64,000 bases of DNA. It comes from Ilex aquifolium. Lineage: Eukaryota; Streptophyta; Magnoliopsida; Aquifoliales; Aquifoliaceae. The position numbers were made by a program, and so were the translations under genes. Location of the stretch: the NCBI GenBank assembly GCA_951799425.1, contig OX637405.1:24565371-24629370 (forward strand). The letters are read 5' to 3'. Shown in pieces: positions 22,923-34,040 of this stretch (position 1 is the stretch's first letter; each line of letters begins with the position of its first letter). The notes beneath the pieces were generated by a model. It ran no database searches. It was not told where the DNA came from and was given only the letters and a program-made list of their open reading frames with translations.

Positions 22923-24054
22923 ATAGGTATACGATTTACCTAGGGCTTGAGGGAAATGGGTTTACACCATTGCATTCCATGTGCATTCATGTTATGTGTT
23001 TTATTTGTTACATGATTATGTGCTACATGATTATGTGTTATGTGTAAATTGTATACATGGTAAAATGTATATGGAAAAAGAGGAACACTAGGGTTAGAAA
23101 ACATAATCTTGGAGGTTCGAAAAGGGATGAACGGGATAGTTCATGGGTTAAATGTCTACTAGTGTGAGACACTTGCTCTACTAGGTAGACGGTGAGAAAA
23201 TTCACAATGTTTTAAACTAAGTCCCTACATTGGGATACTAGTTATTGTTTTATGACAATTTAAATTGCATAAAGGAATTGGGCTTAGAGGTTGAAACCTT
23301 GGAAGAGCCATTGTGGGTGAGTTCTCCCCTAGGAGCTAGGGTGAGTACTAAATGGGTATGTCGGGAATGTGAGCTAGGATTCTTGGGGATTCTACTCCAA
23401 GGACATGTTAGAATTTGATGTCATCCTTGGGATGGACGGATTGACGGCACACTGAGTCGTCAGTGATTGTGATCGTCAGCGGGTCACTGTTTACACCTCG
23501 GAGTGTGTATGTTTTAAGTTTTAGGAGAAACGCATGACGTTTTACCTCAAGTAAAGTATGAATTCCGTTGGTATGGACAGTTAATGGGTTAGCTAGCAAG
23601 CTTTACCTTAGAGAACGAAGTGAGACATGAATTTCGTCCACCTCAGATGTTTATGAGCTTACGAATGTTTGCCTCCACGCAGGGATGTAGACTTCAGTGT
23701 TGAGTTACACCCCGGTATGTTGTCTACTCTATGGTTCCTCATAGAAGGACACTGGTAGAGTTGTGAGAACTCTAGGTTGAATAAAGACTTCACTACCGAA
23801 TGCTTCGCCTTGGGATGCTTCGGTACTATTGTCAAATTACAAAGAAGGTTACTTTACCCCCTATTCTAGTAGTCCCGGAAATGGGACAGAGGTACACGGG
23901 ATATGTGGTGCCTTTACGGACGGACTTGGTTGCGTCTAGAACCTAGTCCGGAAGAGAGACGGATACATGTGGGACAGTTTAGACAGTATTGTTGTAACTT
24001 ATGCATATGGTCGAATGTGCATGAGGGTGTGAATTTCGGGGACGAAATTCTTTT
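22923..24054 (+). pseudogene. Interior of the palindromic element: protease and RT stumps
   Basis: It is homologous to the interior of the LARD-like element at 14258-15377, in the opposite orientation. The plus strand reads LEFDVILGMDG near 23410-23445 (C-terminal gypsy protease motif, Trp lost). It then has RRDVDFSVELHPG near 23690 and LNKDFTTECFALGC near 23780, matching the start of chromovirus RT. The RT catalytic box, RNase H and integrase are missing. A 69-codon frame at 23903-24112 runs through the polypurine tract into the LTR and is not a gene. Confidence 0.65.
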
Positions 24055-24067
24055 AAGGGGGGAAGAA

Positions 24068-26724
24068 TGTGAAACCCCGGAAAATTTAAACTTTGACGAA
24101 CAAGGGCAATAGGTGAATTGCCACTTCGGTACTAGTTGAAAAACTGAATTTTTCTAGATCTCGGATGACGAAACGGATTTCACCGTTGGATTCGTCTCGC
24201 GAAATCTAGTTACCACGTCAAATTTCGTTGAATTCCGAGATAGTCGGATTTTTTACGTTTTACGAGACGAACGGGCCTCGGGTGACCCCGTACACGAAAT
24301 TTTTATAAAATTTTAAAGTTTGGGGAATAAATTGAGACAAGTTAAAATAAAAATATTTTGCACTTGAACCGGGACGAAATTTAATCTTTTCGGGGTGATA
24401 ACGGACCCGTAATTAAAAGGGACGTGTGGTCAATTGTGGGCCAAGTATTCTAAAAATATAAATAGGGGCCTAAAGTCTGAAAAATCAGACTTCTCCTTCA
24501 CCATTTCAGCCGGTTTCAGCTGAGAGAAAAGAAGAGAGGGAAAATGAGAGAAAACTCAACTTCTCTCTACGATCTACGGCCGTGGAGTGCTCAAATCCAC
24601 TCGAGCCAAGAACAAGAGTTGTTCTACGCGTCGAGGGCTACGCATGGGTACCAAAAACGATGGCTTTCACCCAACGTTGGGAGGCCGAAAAGTTGGAAGT
24701 TGAGGATTCAAGCTTGCTTTGAGTTCTAGGAGCTTCCCACGACGATTCTACACGCTACAAGAGGTTGGGTTTTCTTCCTACTTAGGTTTATTTCCAACCT
24801 AGGAAGGTTATATGGAATGGGTAGGTGTATATGTATATGTATCACTTGCCTATTGTGGTTAATTGGGTGAAATGGGTATTGAGAATGGGTGGTATGATTT
24901 AAATCACATTCTCTAGTTTAATGTACCACTAATGCATTTCATGTGTGAGAAATGAGTACCAAATGTGCTAAGCAAGGTTGGTATGAAATGGGTATATAAA
25001 TTTACTTGATGGGTAAATTTAATAAAAAGTTAAAGGAACTTGAAGTATGGAAAATTGATATGGGAAATTGGGTAAAGTGAATTCCTAAATGAAATGGACA
25101 TTTAGGAATGGTTGTTGATAATTTCTTGAGAAATTATGACATATGAGGTTATGTTATGGGTAGAATGAATTCTATCTTGGTATAATTGTGTAGAAATCAA
25201 TTAATATGATTTCTTGAGCTTTATGATGAATTTGAGTATATTATGTGATTACATGATCTTGGATGCCTTGAAGGTGTTGAGTAAATGCTTTGATGAAAAT
25301 GTGAAGTATGTTTTGCATGAACTATGTATAACATGCTTAGATATTGTGATTAAGGAAAATGTTGATATACACATGCTTACGAGGTGTTGACAAAGTGCTG
25401 AATTATGGTATTTATATGCATATGCTTATGATATGAAGTACCATGGATATGTGGATTTATTGTTGAGTTGTTCGTATGGCATTCATACATATTGAACATG
25501 TGGAGAAGATGCAAGGGTACATTACATTGCATTCTCATGGGTACATCACATTCATGGTTATAAGACATGAGTGTGTGTGGGTGAGTTGACATCGCATTCA
25601 TGGATCATAGGCATGAGTGTGGGTGTGTGCATGTGTTGTGGATCAAACACCAAATCTTGGTGGTTGGTATGTGAATTCGGGAAAGTCGGGATCGAAGATC
25701 CGACTGAGTTGCACGGTTGCATTGCATAAGGAAAACTTGTATCGGGTAAAGCAAGTAGGGCTAGACACTCCCTCGGGTGAAAAACCCGGAACTACTTGGT
25801 TTAGTCATTTGACCGGCGGTGAAATTCCAGAAAAGTGGCATGGCCCACGGAGCCGGCGGTGCGATTCCAAAATCCGTTGCCCAGGAAAACACAAGATTTT
25901 GTTGTATAAAAACACCCATTCAATGGGTAGCCTCCAACAATGATTGGGTTTTTATAAAGACATAACTTTTAATTCAAACGATCATTGTGAGGGTTTTTCC
26001 GTCAATAGACGGGTTCATACACATTGGCTTTTGCATTGTGTTGTGTGAGTCGGGGAAGACTCGGGATAAGGTGCGTGAGTGAGTTCCATCTCATATCATG
26101 GCATAACATAGCATAACATGGTAGCTTTCTAACATTGAAGTGTATACTCTTGTTGGATTGGTTGATGCTTGTTGATTGTTGCATGTGCGCATTTCATATG
26201 CACTTAGGTTGGGGAGTAGCCTCTGTAGGAGGATATCCTATTGAGCGTGGCTCACCCTTCGTGGAACAACATTTTCAGGTGTGGGATATGCATGGGTGGA
26301 AGACCCTCATACAGGCTTCAAGGACGAAGAAAGCCGGATGTGGCTTTGTTTTGAATATTTGTAAAACTTTTAAGGAAATTTGATATTGACATGTAAATAT
26401 ATGTATTGGGTTGTAATAGAACTTGTACAAACAATGTTTTATGTTAGAAACTTCATTGTATGAGTTTTGGATGATTTTGAAGTGGTTTGAAATGGATTGG
26501 AAATGAGAAACTATTGAAATGGGCAAAAATCTGGGTTTAACTACCGGTAGTCAACAGGTAGTCGGCAGCCCAGTAGCTGCGAACTACCGGTAGTCAATAG
26601 GTAGTCGTCGTCCAGTGTACCCGAACTACCGGTAGTCAACGGGTAGTCGAAGGTCCAGTAGGCAACAACTACCGGTAGTCAACAGGTAGTCGTTGGTCCA
26701 GAAGGTTCCAGCTACCGGTAGTCA
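24068..26724 (+). repeat. LTR of family B, truncated at its R region
   Basis: It begins TGTGAAACCCC immediately after the polypurine tract and resembles the LTRs of the 11-18 kb element in inverted orientation. It ends just after the last CTACCGGTAG unit at 26712-26721, where the family continues for roughly 0.3 kb of U5. The loss coincides with the expected 3' end of the RNA copy (R end), which fits a template switch. Confidence 0.75.
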
Positions 26725-26815
26725 ATTACTATTACATGACTATAGCATATGCATGCGGTTACGTGTGTATGTGTATGTAAATTTCGGGGACGAAATTCTT
26801 TTAAGGGGGGAAGAA

Positions 26816-29128
26816 TGTAAAACCCGGGAAATTTTTTAGTTTTTTTGTGAATAAGGGCAAAATGGTCATTTGCCATCCTAATGCTTATTTGAAATACTCA
26901 TGCTCTAGACCTCGGATGAGGAAACGGAGTTCGCCGTTGAATTCGTATCGCGAAATCGAATCACCCTCTCAAATTTCGTCGAATTCCGAGATAGTCGGAT
27001 TTTTGCACGTCGTTCGAGGCGACTGCGTGGCGAATGACATTTTAAAGGCCCCAATAATAAATTTTATAAAATTTCCTCAAAATTAAGTTAAAGTTCAAAT
27101 AAAATTAATTTGAACTAAATCCAAGGTATAAGGAATCGTTTCAGGACGAAAAACGGACCCAGAAGTCGAAAATATGCGGTGCGATGTGGACCGCTTATTT
27201 GCGACTATAAATATGGGCTTAAATCAGATTTTTACACAAAATATCAGTGCAAAACCAGTGCTGGACGTTTTTGGAGAGAGAAGAGAGAAAAAGTGAGTTT
27301 TTAGGCTTTCCTTCGCCGATTCCGGGAGTTCCGTCCGTCGGAATTCGTCAGTCCAGAAGTCTAAGTTCATCTACGCGACAAGGGCTACGCGTACATACCA
27401 AAAAGAGCTGATTTCACCGAAGATCCAAAGACGGAATTTTTGGGAAATCAAATATTTGGGCTTAAATCTTGTTCTTGGAGGTTCTACCGGTTGTTTTACG
27501 CTCCAAGAGGTAGGGTTCCCTCCTACTCCGGTTTATTTCTAACCTAGAGTGTCCATATGGAATAGTTAGAGGTATAAATGATTTATGACTTGCCTATAGT
27601 CATGGAAATAAGAAAATTGATATAGAAATGGCCTAGACCAATTTCTAGTTAAATTTGGGTTAGGGAAGTTACTTGTGAAATTTTCTTGTAACTTGTTATT
27701 ATGTGGAAGTATTTATGTAAACTCTTGAAAATTGGGTTTATGTGGGCATGCTATGTGCTTATATTATGCCTTGTGATTAAGTGTGATTGACATGAAATTG
27801 TGTGATGCCATACTTGAGCTTTGTGTTGGGTATAAATGTTGATCTATGCTAGTTGATGTATTGACATAATAATGAATTTTGGTGATTATATGCATGTGAT
27901 ATAAATTTTCATGGAACATGTGGACATGTGGTTGAATTGCTCATTTGGCATTATTGCATATTGGGCATGAAGTTGGCATCACATTCATGGGCTTTGGGCA
28001 TGAGTGTGGGTGTGTGAGTGTGCATGGTTTAATCAACACCTTACTTGGTGCTTGATGGGTGGGCTCGGGAAAGTTGGCTTGGACATCCGACTGAGTCGCA
28101 CGGTTACATGCATGAAAAAAAAAAAAAAAACTTGTGTCGGGTATAACAAGAAGGGGTAGATCCCCCCCTCGGGTGCAAGACCCGGCGACTTGGTTATACA
28201 CTCCCCTGTGGTGAAATTCCAGAAAAGTGTAGTATGGTGTACGGAATCGGCGGTATAAAATCCAAAATCCGTTGCCCAACAAGACACAAGATTTTGATTA
28301 CATAAACACTCATTCAATGGGTGACATCCAACAATGATTTGATTTTGTAAAAACATATTTTCAATTCAAATGGTCATTGGATGTATTTTCCATCAATTGA
28401 TGGGGTTACTACACATTGACATTGCATTGTGTTGTAGGAGTCGGTAAGGACTTGGATTAAGATGCATGAGTGAGTCTCACTTCATTTCATGGCATGACAT
28501 GGTAGCATTCCAACATTGAATGTAGATTCTTGTATGGAATGGTTGTTAAATGTTGTTTGTTGCATGTATACATTTCATATGCATCTAAGGTGGGGAGTAG
28601 CCTTTGTAGGATATACTCTACTGGGCGTTGGCTCACCCTATACGGGAACACATTTCAGGTGGGAGAAATACACCGGTGGATGGCTCCAATTTGGACCCAC
28701 ATGTTTGAAGAAAGCCGAATGTGGCTTTATTTTGCGTTAATGTAAAACACTTGTGATAATTATGTTTTTTTTGAACATGTATATGTAAAAGACTTGTAAT
28801 CGAACTGTTATGGACTATTTTTGATACAACATTGCATGTTTTGATAATGGTATGGATAGTTGGACCCGGTGTGGCCAATGTTTACTTATAAATGGACCCG
28901 GTGCGGTCATTGCTTTATATTGGGTCTCGGATGGGTCATGTGAAAATATATTGCACAGGTTGAGTTTTGGATAGAGCTCCCCGTACAAAGGAGACTCTGC
29001 CCGAATTTTGTTAAATTATGGACCCCGGTAAATGGGGCATAACGGTGCGATACCGAGTTACCCGGTATCCACAGGTATTCCGCGGATTGATGGGAAATCA
29101 ACGGACCCCCGGGTTTTGGGGTGTCACA
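26816..29128 (+). repeat. LTR of family C (right LTR of the chimeric element)
   Basis: It begins TGTAAAACCCGGG after its own polypurine tract and ends GGGGTGTCACA at 29128. It shares the motif order of family B (GGGGAGTAGCCT... then GGCTCACCCT...). Near its end it carries a block with GAGCTCCCCGTACAAAGGAG that also occurs in the solo LTRs at 57503-59822 and 59944-62154. It is therefore a mosaic of two LTR families. Confidence 0.8.
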
Positions 29129-29425
29129 CTTTCAAAGACCATTGTAAAAAAAATCTGTTTTGGTCTTTCAAAGACCATTTAAAAGAAAATCTGCTTTGGT
29201 CTTTCAAAGACCATTTTAAAAAAAAATTATGTTTTGGTCTTTCAAAGACCATTTAAAAAAAATTCTGCTTTGGTCTTTCAAATACCATTTTAAGAAAAAA
29301 AAAATTCTGTTTTGGTCTTTCAAAGACCATTGTAAAAAAAAATTCTGTTTTGGTCTTTCAAAGACCATTTTAAAAAAATATGCTACTTTGGTCTTTTAAG
29401 GACCATTTTAAAACAGCAACGGAGT
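29129..29425. repeat. Hairpin tandem array, right part
   Basis: About eight further units with TGGTCTTTCAAAGACCA or close variants and A-rich spacers; it continues the array at 22045-22284. The first unit starts with the TSD CTTTC. Later units decay (CAAATACC, TTTTAAGGACC). Confidence 0.9.
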
Positions 29426-30070
29426 TTTTAACTCCTAAGAAATTTTACAGCAATTAAGAGCCTTTGGCTCTTCAAAAAATTCATGAATCAAATGAGTTTT
29501 TTTCTTTTAACTCCCACCAAGTCAAAGGAGTTTTTAACTCCTCCGCTAACGTGCAACGACATAAAATTTTGTGGTCTTTCGAAAACATATGAAAATCAAA
29601 ACAATGGGGCCTTTGACCCATTTATGCAAATGCTACAATAACTTAGCTATTTAAATCCTTCACTATTTTTGGAGTTTTAAACTCCTACATATTGAATAGT
29701 GCAAAAAAAAAATTAAATTAAAGAGTTTCTAAGTCTTTACTAATTTTCAGGAGGTTTAAAACTCAACAATCTTTATGAAAAGAGTCTTGGACTCTTAATA
29801 GATTTGTGAGTTTCAAATTCTCATAAAATTAATTATCTTACATGGATTTTAATTCCATCTTAAGTCACAACCTATGTGAATCTTAAAATTCACTTAAGTC
29901 AAGGTTGTTTTAAATACGACTCAAATTCATCCCAAAGAATAATGGGTCATTCACCCATTTCAAACCAAATCAAATTGAACATCAAATTTTGAGTCACTCA
30001 CCCATTTCAAACCAAATTAAATGAGTCATTCACTCACTTAAAACCCCACTCAAATTCAAAATTGTCTTCC

Positions 30071-30775
30071 GAACTATGTCCGACTTAATTCCATTTCTGG
30101 ATACGTAGGCAGTCTAGTTAAACTAGGCGCAGTCGCAAGTCCAAATTAACTTCAAATAAATTCCAATTCTTCATGAACTATGTCAGACTTGATTCCATTT
30201 GTTGGATACGTAGGCAGTCCAGCATCTACACTGGGCGCAGTCACACTCTCAAATAAATTTCCAATTCTTCATGAACTACGTCAGACTTGATTCCATTTGT
30301 TGGATACGTAGGCAGTCCAGCATCTACACCGGGCGCAGTCACACTCTCAAATAAATTCCCAATTCTTCATGAACTACGTCAGACTTGATTCCATTTGTTG
30401 GATACGTAGGCAGTCCAGCATCTAAACTGGGCGCAGTCACACTCTCAAATAAATTCCCAATTCTTCATGAACTACACAACTGACTTGATTCCCTTTTGGA
30501 TATGTAGGCAGTTTAGTTAAACTAGGCGCAATCGCAAGTCCAAATCAATACTCTCAAATAAATTCCAAATCCTTTCGAACTACGTCCGACTTGATTCCAT
30601 TTTTTGGATACGTAGGCAGTCCAACATTTACCTTGGGCACAGTCGTAATTTCAAATCACCTTCAATTAAATTCCAAATTCTTCCCCCGAACTACCAATCG
30701 GCTTGATCCTGATAACGGGTACGTAGAGCAGCCTAGGTAATTAACCTAGGTCCAGCCACCATCGCAAATAAAATG
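30071..30775 (+). repeat. Seven tandem units of about 100 bp with GGATACGTAGGCAG
   Basis: Units start near 30071, 30175, 30273, 30371, 30469, 30577 and 30688. Each reads GAACTACGTC...GACTTGATTCC...GGATACGTAGGCAG...GGCGCAGTC followed by an AAATAAATTCCAATTCTTC-like end. The first and last units are the most diverged. They lie in the distal third of the solo LTR. I associate the GATACGTAGGCAG motif with plant Tat/Ogre LTRs; its role is unknown to me. Confidence 0.85.
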
Positions 30776-30972
30776 CCCTTGTGGGTAAATGGTAACGTGT
30801 GGTAATTTCTCGTTAGAATCAAAGGGTGTTCTCTTGAAGTAAGAGATTATAATTAACAGATATATACTATCTGGAATGGGTCTAACCTACATTTAATAAA
30901 ACTCGTATAATTCTTCGTTATATAAGTGAGGTCATGTTTGGCAAAATATTCAAATTTTTGCCCAACAGCTGG

Positions 30973-31422
30973 CACTTTTGAATTTTTCAAAAAGTGGATA
31001 ATTAGATATATCTTGGGTGAAGGGTGACTTTGAGGGCTGTATCAGTGCCTCAATAGCTTCGGGAGCTCGAGCCCTCACTGTATTTATAACATTCCTAAGC
31101 TTTTCATTGACCTCCTATAACTTTTGTTCTCATTGGTCATTAACCTGTGAACGTACAACCTCGCTCTGACTCCGATCTCCATTATGGCTATCTCCTTCAT
31201 GCTCTTTGCCAGTTTAGGCGTTTTAACTCTTCCACCATTTTTCTAACTTCTCGACTCTCGCTGATTCGTTTTCTAGTGGTGTCTCCTTTCTTCGTTCCAT
31301 TGGATGAGAACTCGTCCCCTAATAGGGGTGAGTCTGATCTACCATTGGCTCGTGATGGCCATAGGATCTAAGGTTTATAGTATTGGAAATGTAATTGTTG
31401 TTCCCATAGACAGTGCCAAATT
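30973..31422 (-). pseudogene. Tat gag N-terminus and primer-binding region
   Basis: Minus-strand text near 30973-31030 reads SPFTQDISNYPLFEKFK, the Tat gag motif preceding the Retrotrans_gag core found at 20434. Farther right the leader reads TTTGGCACTGTCTATGGGAA (about 31401-31422). This resembles the Tat/Athila leader with a primer-binding site for tRNA-Asp (TGGCGCCGT...) weakened by transitions. Between them the frame has several stops. It is the 5' end of the gag at 18421-20434, displaced by the solo LTR. Confidence 0.7.
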
Positions 31423-31857
31423 TGATCCCAAAATCTATTTCATTTACTGATGATGAAGGGGATAATGATCTAGCCACCTAGAACAATAATCTGGACGCCA
31501 GTGGTTAAAGCTCCTGGAAAACAAGTCGAGGGTCAAAAGGGCTCCCACGGTCGACCCTCCGATGATAAAGTCAGAAGGAGTAAAGAGAAAAAGTTGTATT
31601 AGGTCGTTAGTGTATTACTTACTTGGGTGATACATGGCCTGCCCTTTTTGTAGGTTAAGCGATTGTAACGTTAGAAGAACTTCAACAATTATTTGAATAA
31701 AGTGGCGTTGGAAGTGGAACTGAAGCTATCTCCTCATTAGCGTGGATATCTTGATTTGTTTGAATTAGTGAAGACGAACTAAGCTATCGGGCTGGAGCAC
31801 TGGCGAGTAGGGAGGTTCCTATTGGAGCTTGCCTTACCAAGCTGCAAAGCTTGCAAG
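31423..31857 (-). mobile_element. 5' LTR fragment of the Tat host element
   Basis: It abuts the leader and primer-binding region. On the minus strand it ends TTTTGGGATCA and contains CTTTATCATCGGAGGGTCGA, a block I know from the U5 side of Tat LTRs. It is cut on its right by copia integrase sequence at about 31858. The far LTR end is not in the window. Confidence 0.55.
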
Positions 31858-33404
31858 CTAATTACCACAGTATTCTTTGAACTCTCTGGAAGTGTATTCG
31901 CCTCCATTGTCTGTTCGGAGACATTTCAACTTCTTTCCTGTTTTCCACTCTACCATAGCATGGAACCTTTTGAAGCATTCGAGTACTTGGTTATTTGTCT
32001 TTAGGAAGTACACCCACATCTTCTGTGAAGCATCATCAATAAAGGTCAAAAAATATATGTTTCCGCCTAATGATTCCACCTCCAGGGGACCGCAAACATC
32101 AGAGTGTACCAGACTTAACAACTTTGATCTCCTTTTCATAGAGGAACTGAATGAGACTCGATGGTGTTTACCAAACAAGCAATGTTCTCAAGGATTTAGA
32201 GCAACATCCTTGGCGAGTGTGATGAGATCCTTCTTTGCTAAGGTAAACGATCCTTTTTTCCCTATGTGACCGAGTCTCTGGTGCCACAGATTTGGTGAAG
32301 CCTCATTTTCAACTACATTGAGGCTATCTGAGCAAACTTTCACATGGGTCTTGTACAGTGTGCCACAAATTTGTCCTGGGACGACAACCATGACACCTTT
32401 TGTGAGCTTCCATGTGCCATTGCCGAAGTGGTTATCGTAACTCTTGACAAAAAGTAGATTTAACTGAAGGTCGGGCACGTGTCAGACATCCTTCAACACT
32501 AATGTACAACCAACATTTGTTTTTATTTGAATATCACCAATTCCCACGATCTTGGAAGAATTGGTGTTTCCCATCTTTACCGTACCAAAGTCCCCGACTT
32601 TGTACGTCGAGAAGAAATTAATGTGAGAAGTAGCGTGGTAAGAAGCTGCAGTATCTACCACCCACTCAACATCATGGTGAGAAACATGAAGGCATGTCTC
32701 CTCATTGACAGAAAGAATGGCTACATCCCCTAATAGAGTGACTAGCGTCTCTCCGTCTTGTTTCTTCGGCTGATTACTGCCTTGGCCTTGCTCTTGTAGC
32801 AACTTGCAGCAATTTTTCTTCATGTGGCCCTGCATGCCACAATGGTAACACTTGTATGTCGGTCTTCCACCACCATTTGATCTCCCTAAATCTTGTAACC
32901 GTCCTCTACTTTTACTCCTCCCTCTTCCCTTGCCTCTACTACCTCCTTGCTGTCTATCCCTACTCTCAGTGACGAGAGCATTTGATTGGTCCATACCAGC
33001 ATCATTTCTCCTTGCCTCCTCATTGAACATGACATTCTTAACCATTGACATGGTAAGTTTGCCTCCTGGTGCCGAATTGCTGAGAGAGACTACCAATATC
33101 TCCTAGCTATCTGGTAGAGAACTGAGAAGTAGGAGGGCTTGTTCTTCATCCCCTAGCTTCAATTCTACAGATGATAATTGATCTACTAGGCTCTGAAACT
33201 CACTGGTGTGCTCGAAAATTGAAGTTCCATCTTTTAATTTCAGATTCACCAACCGCCTCATAAAAGAGATTTATTCCGAGCTGTCTTGGCCTGGTACATG
33301 TCTTCTAGCTTCTTCCAGAGATCTTCCATCCGAGGTCTCCAAAGTGTATAATTGGAGGCAGTGAGTTTGATCATAGTTCCCGACGTTGATTCCTCCGTGG
33401 ACAT
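31858..33404 (-). pseudogene. Ty1/copia gag-protease-integrase, 3'-truncated
   Basis: The start at 33404 gives MSTEESTSGTMIKLTASNYT, a standard copia gag opening. Gag carries a CCHC knuckle CYHCGMQGHMKKNC (about 32855-32815). Protease reads WVVDTAASYHATSH (family D-S-G/D-T-A). The pre-integrase zinc region reads LWHQRLGHIG. Integrase holds LVHSDVCGPL, FIDDASQKMWVYFLK and LRTDNGGEYTSREF. At least one stop lies in gag, one before HVPDLQL and one before the integrase core. The sequence stops just after the second catalytic Asp region at 31858, so the third catalytic residue, RT and RNase H are absent. It lies next to, and probably within, the Tat 5' LTR. Confidence 0.85.
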
Positions 33405-34040
33405 TTTGTATATTTAGGCTCTAAATGTCTCGATAAAAAATTTTTGGGGCTAAATTTTACAAAACGAAGTGCACCATTGCATTCAGAATGATTGAAATAG
33501 CTGAGAAAAAGTCCTGGTTCACAAAAATGGAGCTAAAATGAGCTTAGAATTGGCTCAAAATTTTTTTGGTAAACCTAACAGAATATTTCGTTAAACTTGA
33601 TGGAATATGTTGATGGTGACAGCATATTCTCTAGATGGAATATTCTCTGAGAATATTCTTTGAAAATATTCTCTAGATTGAATATTCTTATATTCTTTGA
33701 TTGAGATAGAATATTCCTTGGGAATATTCCGCTGTCTTCAAACTTCCTTCGGTCACCGGTCCGACAAACTTTTCCCGCGAACTTCTCGACTCCCACGAAC
33801 TCTGGCAGCAACTCCGGTAGTCGGCGAACTTTACGACAAAATTCCGGCAAGGACAATGAGAGAGCGTATGACGTTGGATTGATGTGAGACCAATGGGGGT
33901 CGACTCGTTTAGACGAGAGGAATCCAATGGTGCGGTCAAAATTTGATTTTGAGTTCATTTAGAACCTATATGAACCAAAATAGTGGTGGAAAAAAAATTT
34001 CGACGACCCAACCAAAGCTCTCATACCACTTGTTGGTGAC
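33317..34040 (-). repeat. Copia 5' leader, copy nearest gag (duplicated)
   Basis: The segment from AGATCTTCCATCCGAGGTCT (33317) through the PBS-like GCTCTCATACCA (about 34017-34028) and LTR end TGTTGGTGACC is repeated at 34162-34863, at roughly 90% identity by eye. Both copies hold repeated GGAATATTC/GAATATTCT motifs. The leader between PBS and gag is therefore present twice. A 130-bp insert with only 30-odd bases of LTR end separates the copies. Confidence 0.8.

Larger units (their letters stand above)
22285..29128 (+). mobile_element. Chimeric gypsy element with a palindromic left end
   Basis: Order from the left: a 623-bp palindrome (22285-22907), a primer-binding site TGGTATCAGAGC (22911-22922), a 1.1 kb interior, a polypurine tract (about 24055-24067), and an LTR of family B (24068 to about 26724). 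Then come about 60 bp of foreign internal text, a second polypurine tract (about 26803-26815) and an LTR of family C (26816-29128). The whole is flanked by a perfect 5-bp TSD, CTTTC at 22280-22284 and 29129-29133, so it was integrated as one unit. A normal 5' LTR is absent. Both outer termini read as U5 ends: TGTGACGCC at the left and its near complement GGTGTCACA at the right. It is not autonomous. Confidence 0.85.
20435..30967 (+). mobile_element. Tat/Ogre-like solo LTR, split by a nested insertion
   Basis: The LTR begins TGTTAAACGAC at 20435 and ends GCCCAACA at 30967, giving TG...CA ends. It is flanked by a perfect 5-bp TSD, GCTGG at 20430-20434 and 30968-30972. Removing the 22285-29133 insertion leaves about 3.68 kb. 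The TSD sits inside gag of the minus-strand Tat host: KFKSA lies on the right and MESFDRTKDP on the left, one base out of frame. No PBS, PPT or second LTR exists, so it is a solo LTR left by LTR-LTR recombination. Orientation is inferred from the GGATACGTAGGCAG repeats, which I associate with Tat/Ogre LTRs. It is full of short inverted repeats. Confidence 0.85.

Noticed and set aside
23903-24112. 69-codon frame conserved in both LARD-like interiors (also 14195-14404)
   Set aside because: It runs through the polypurine tract and across the LTR boundary. Its conservation reflects homology of the DNA, and it has no known domain. A tiny peptide cannot be fully excluded.
22045-29425. Regular palindromic repeats with spacers, superficially like a CRISPR array
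   Set aside because: The spacers are A-rich near-copies, not unique sequences, and the context is a plant LTR; this is a hairpin tandem repeat.
31877-32269. 130-codon plus-strand frame, and 32852-33106 plus
   Set aside because: These are shadows of the minus-strand copia integrase and gag reading frames.
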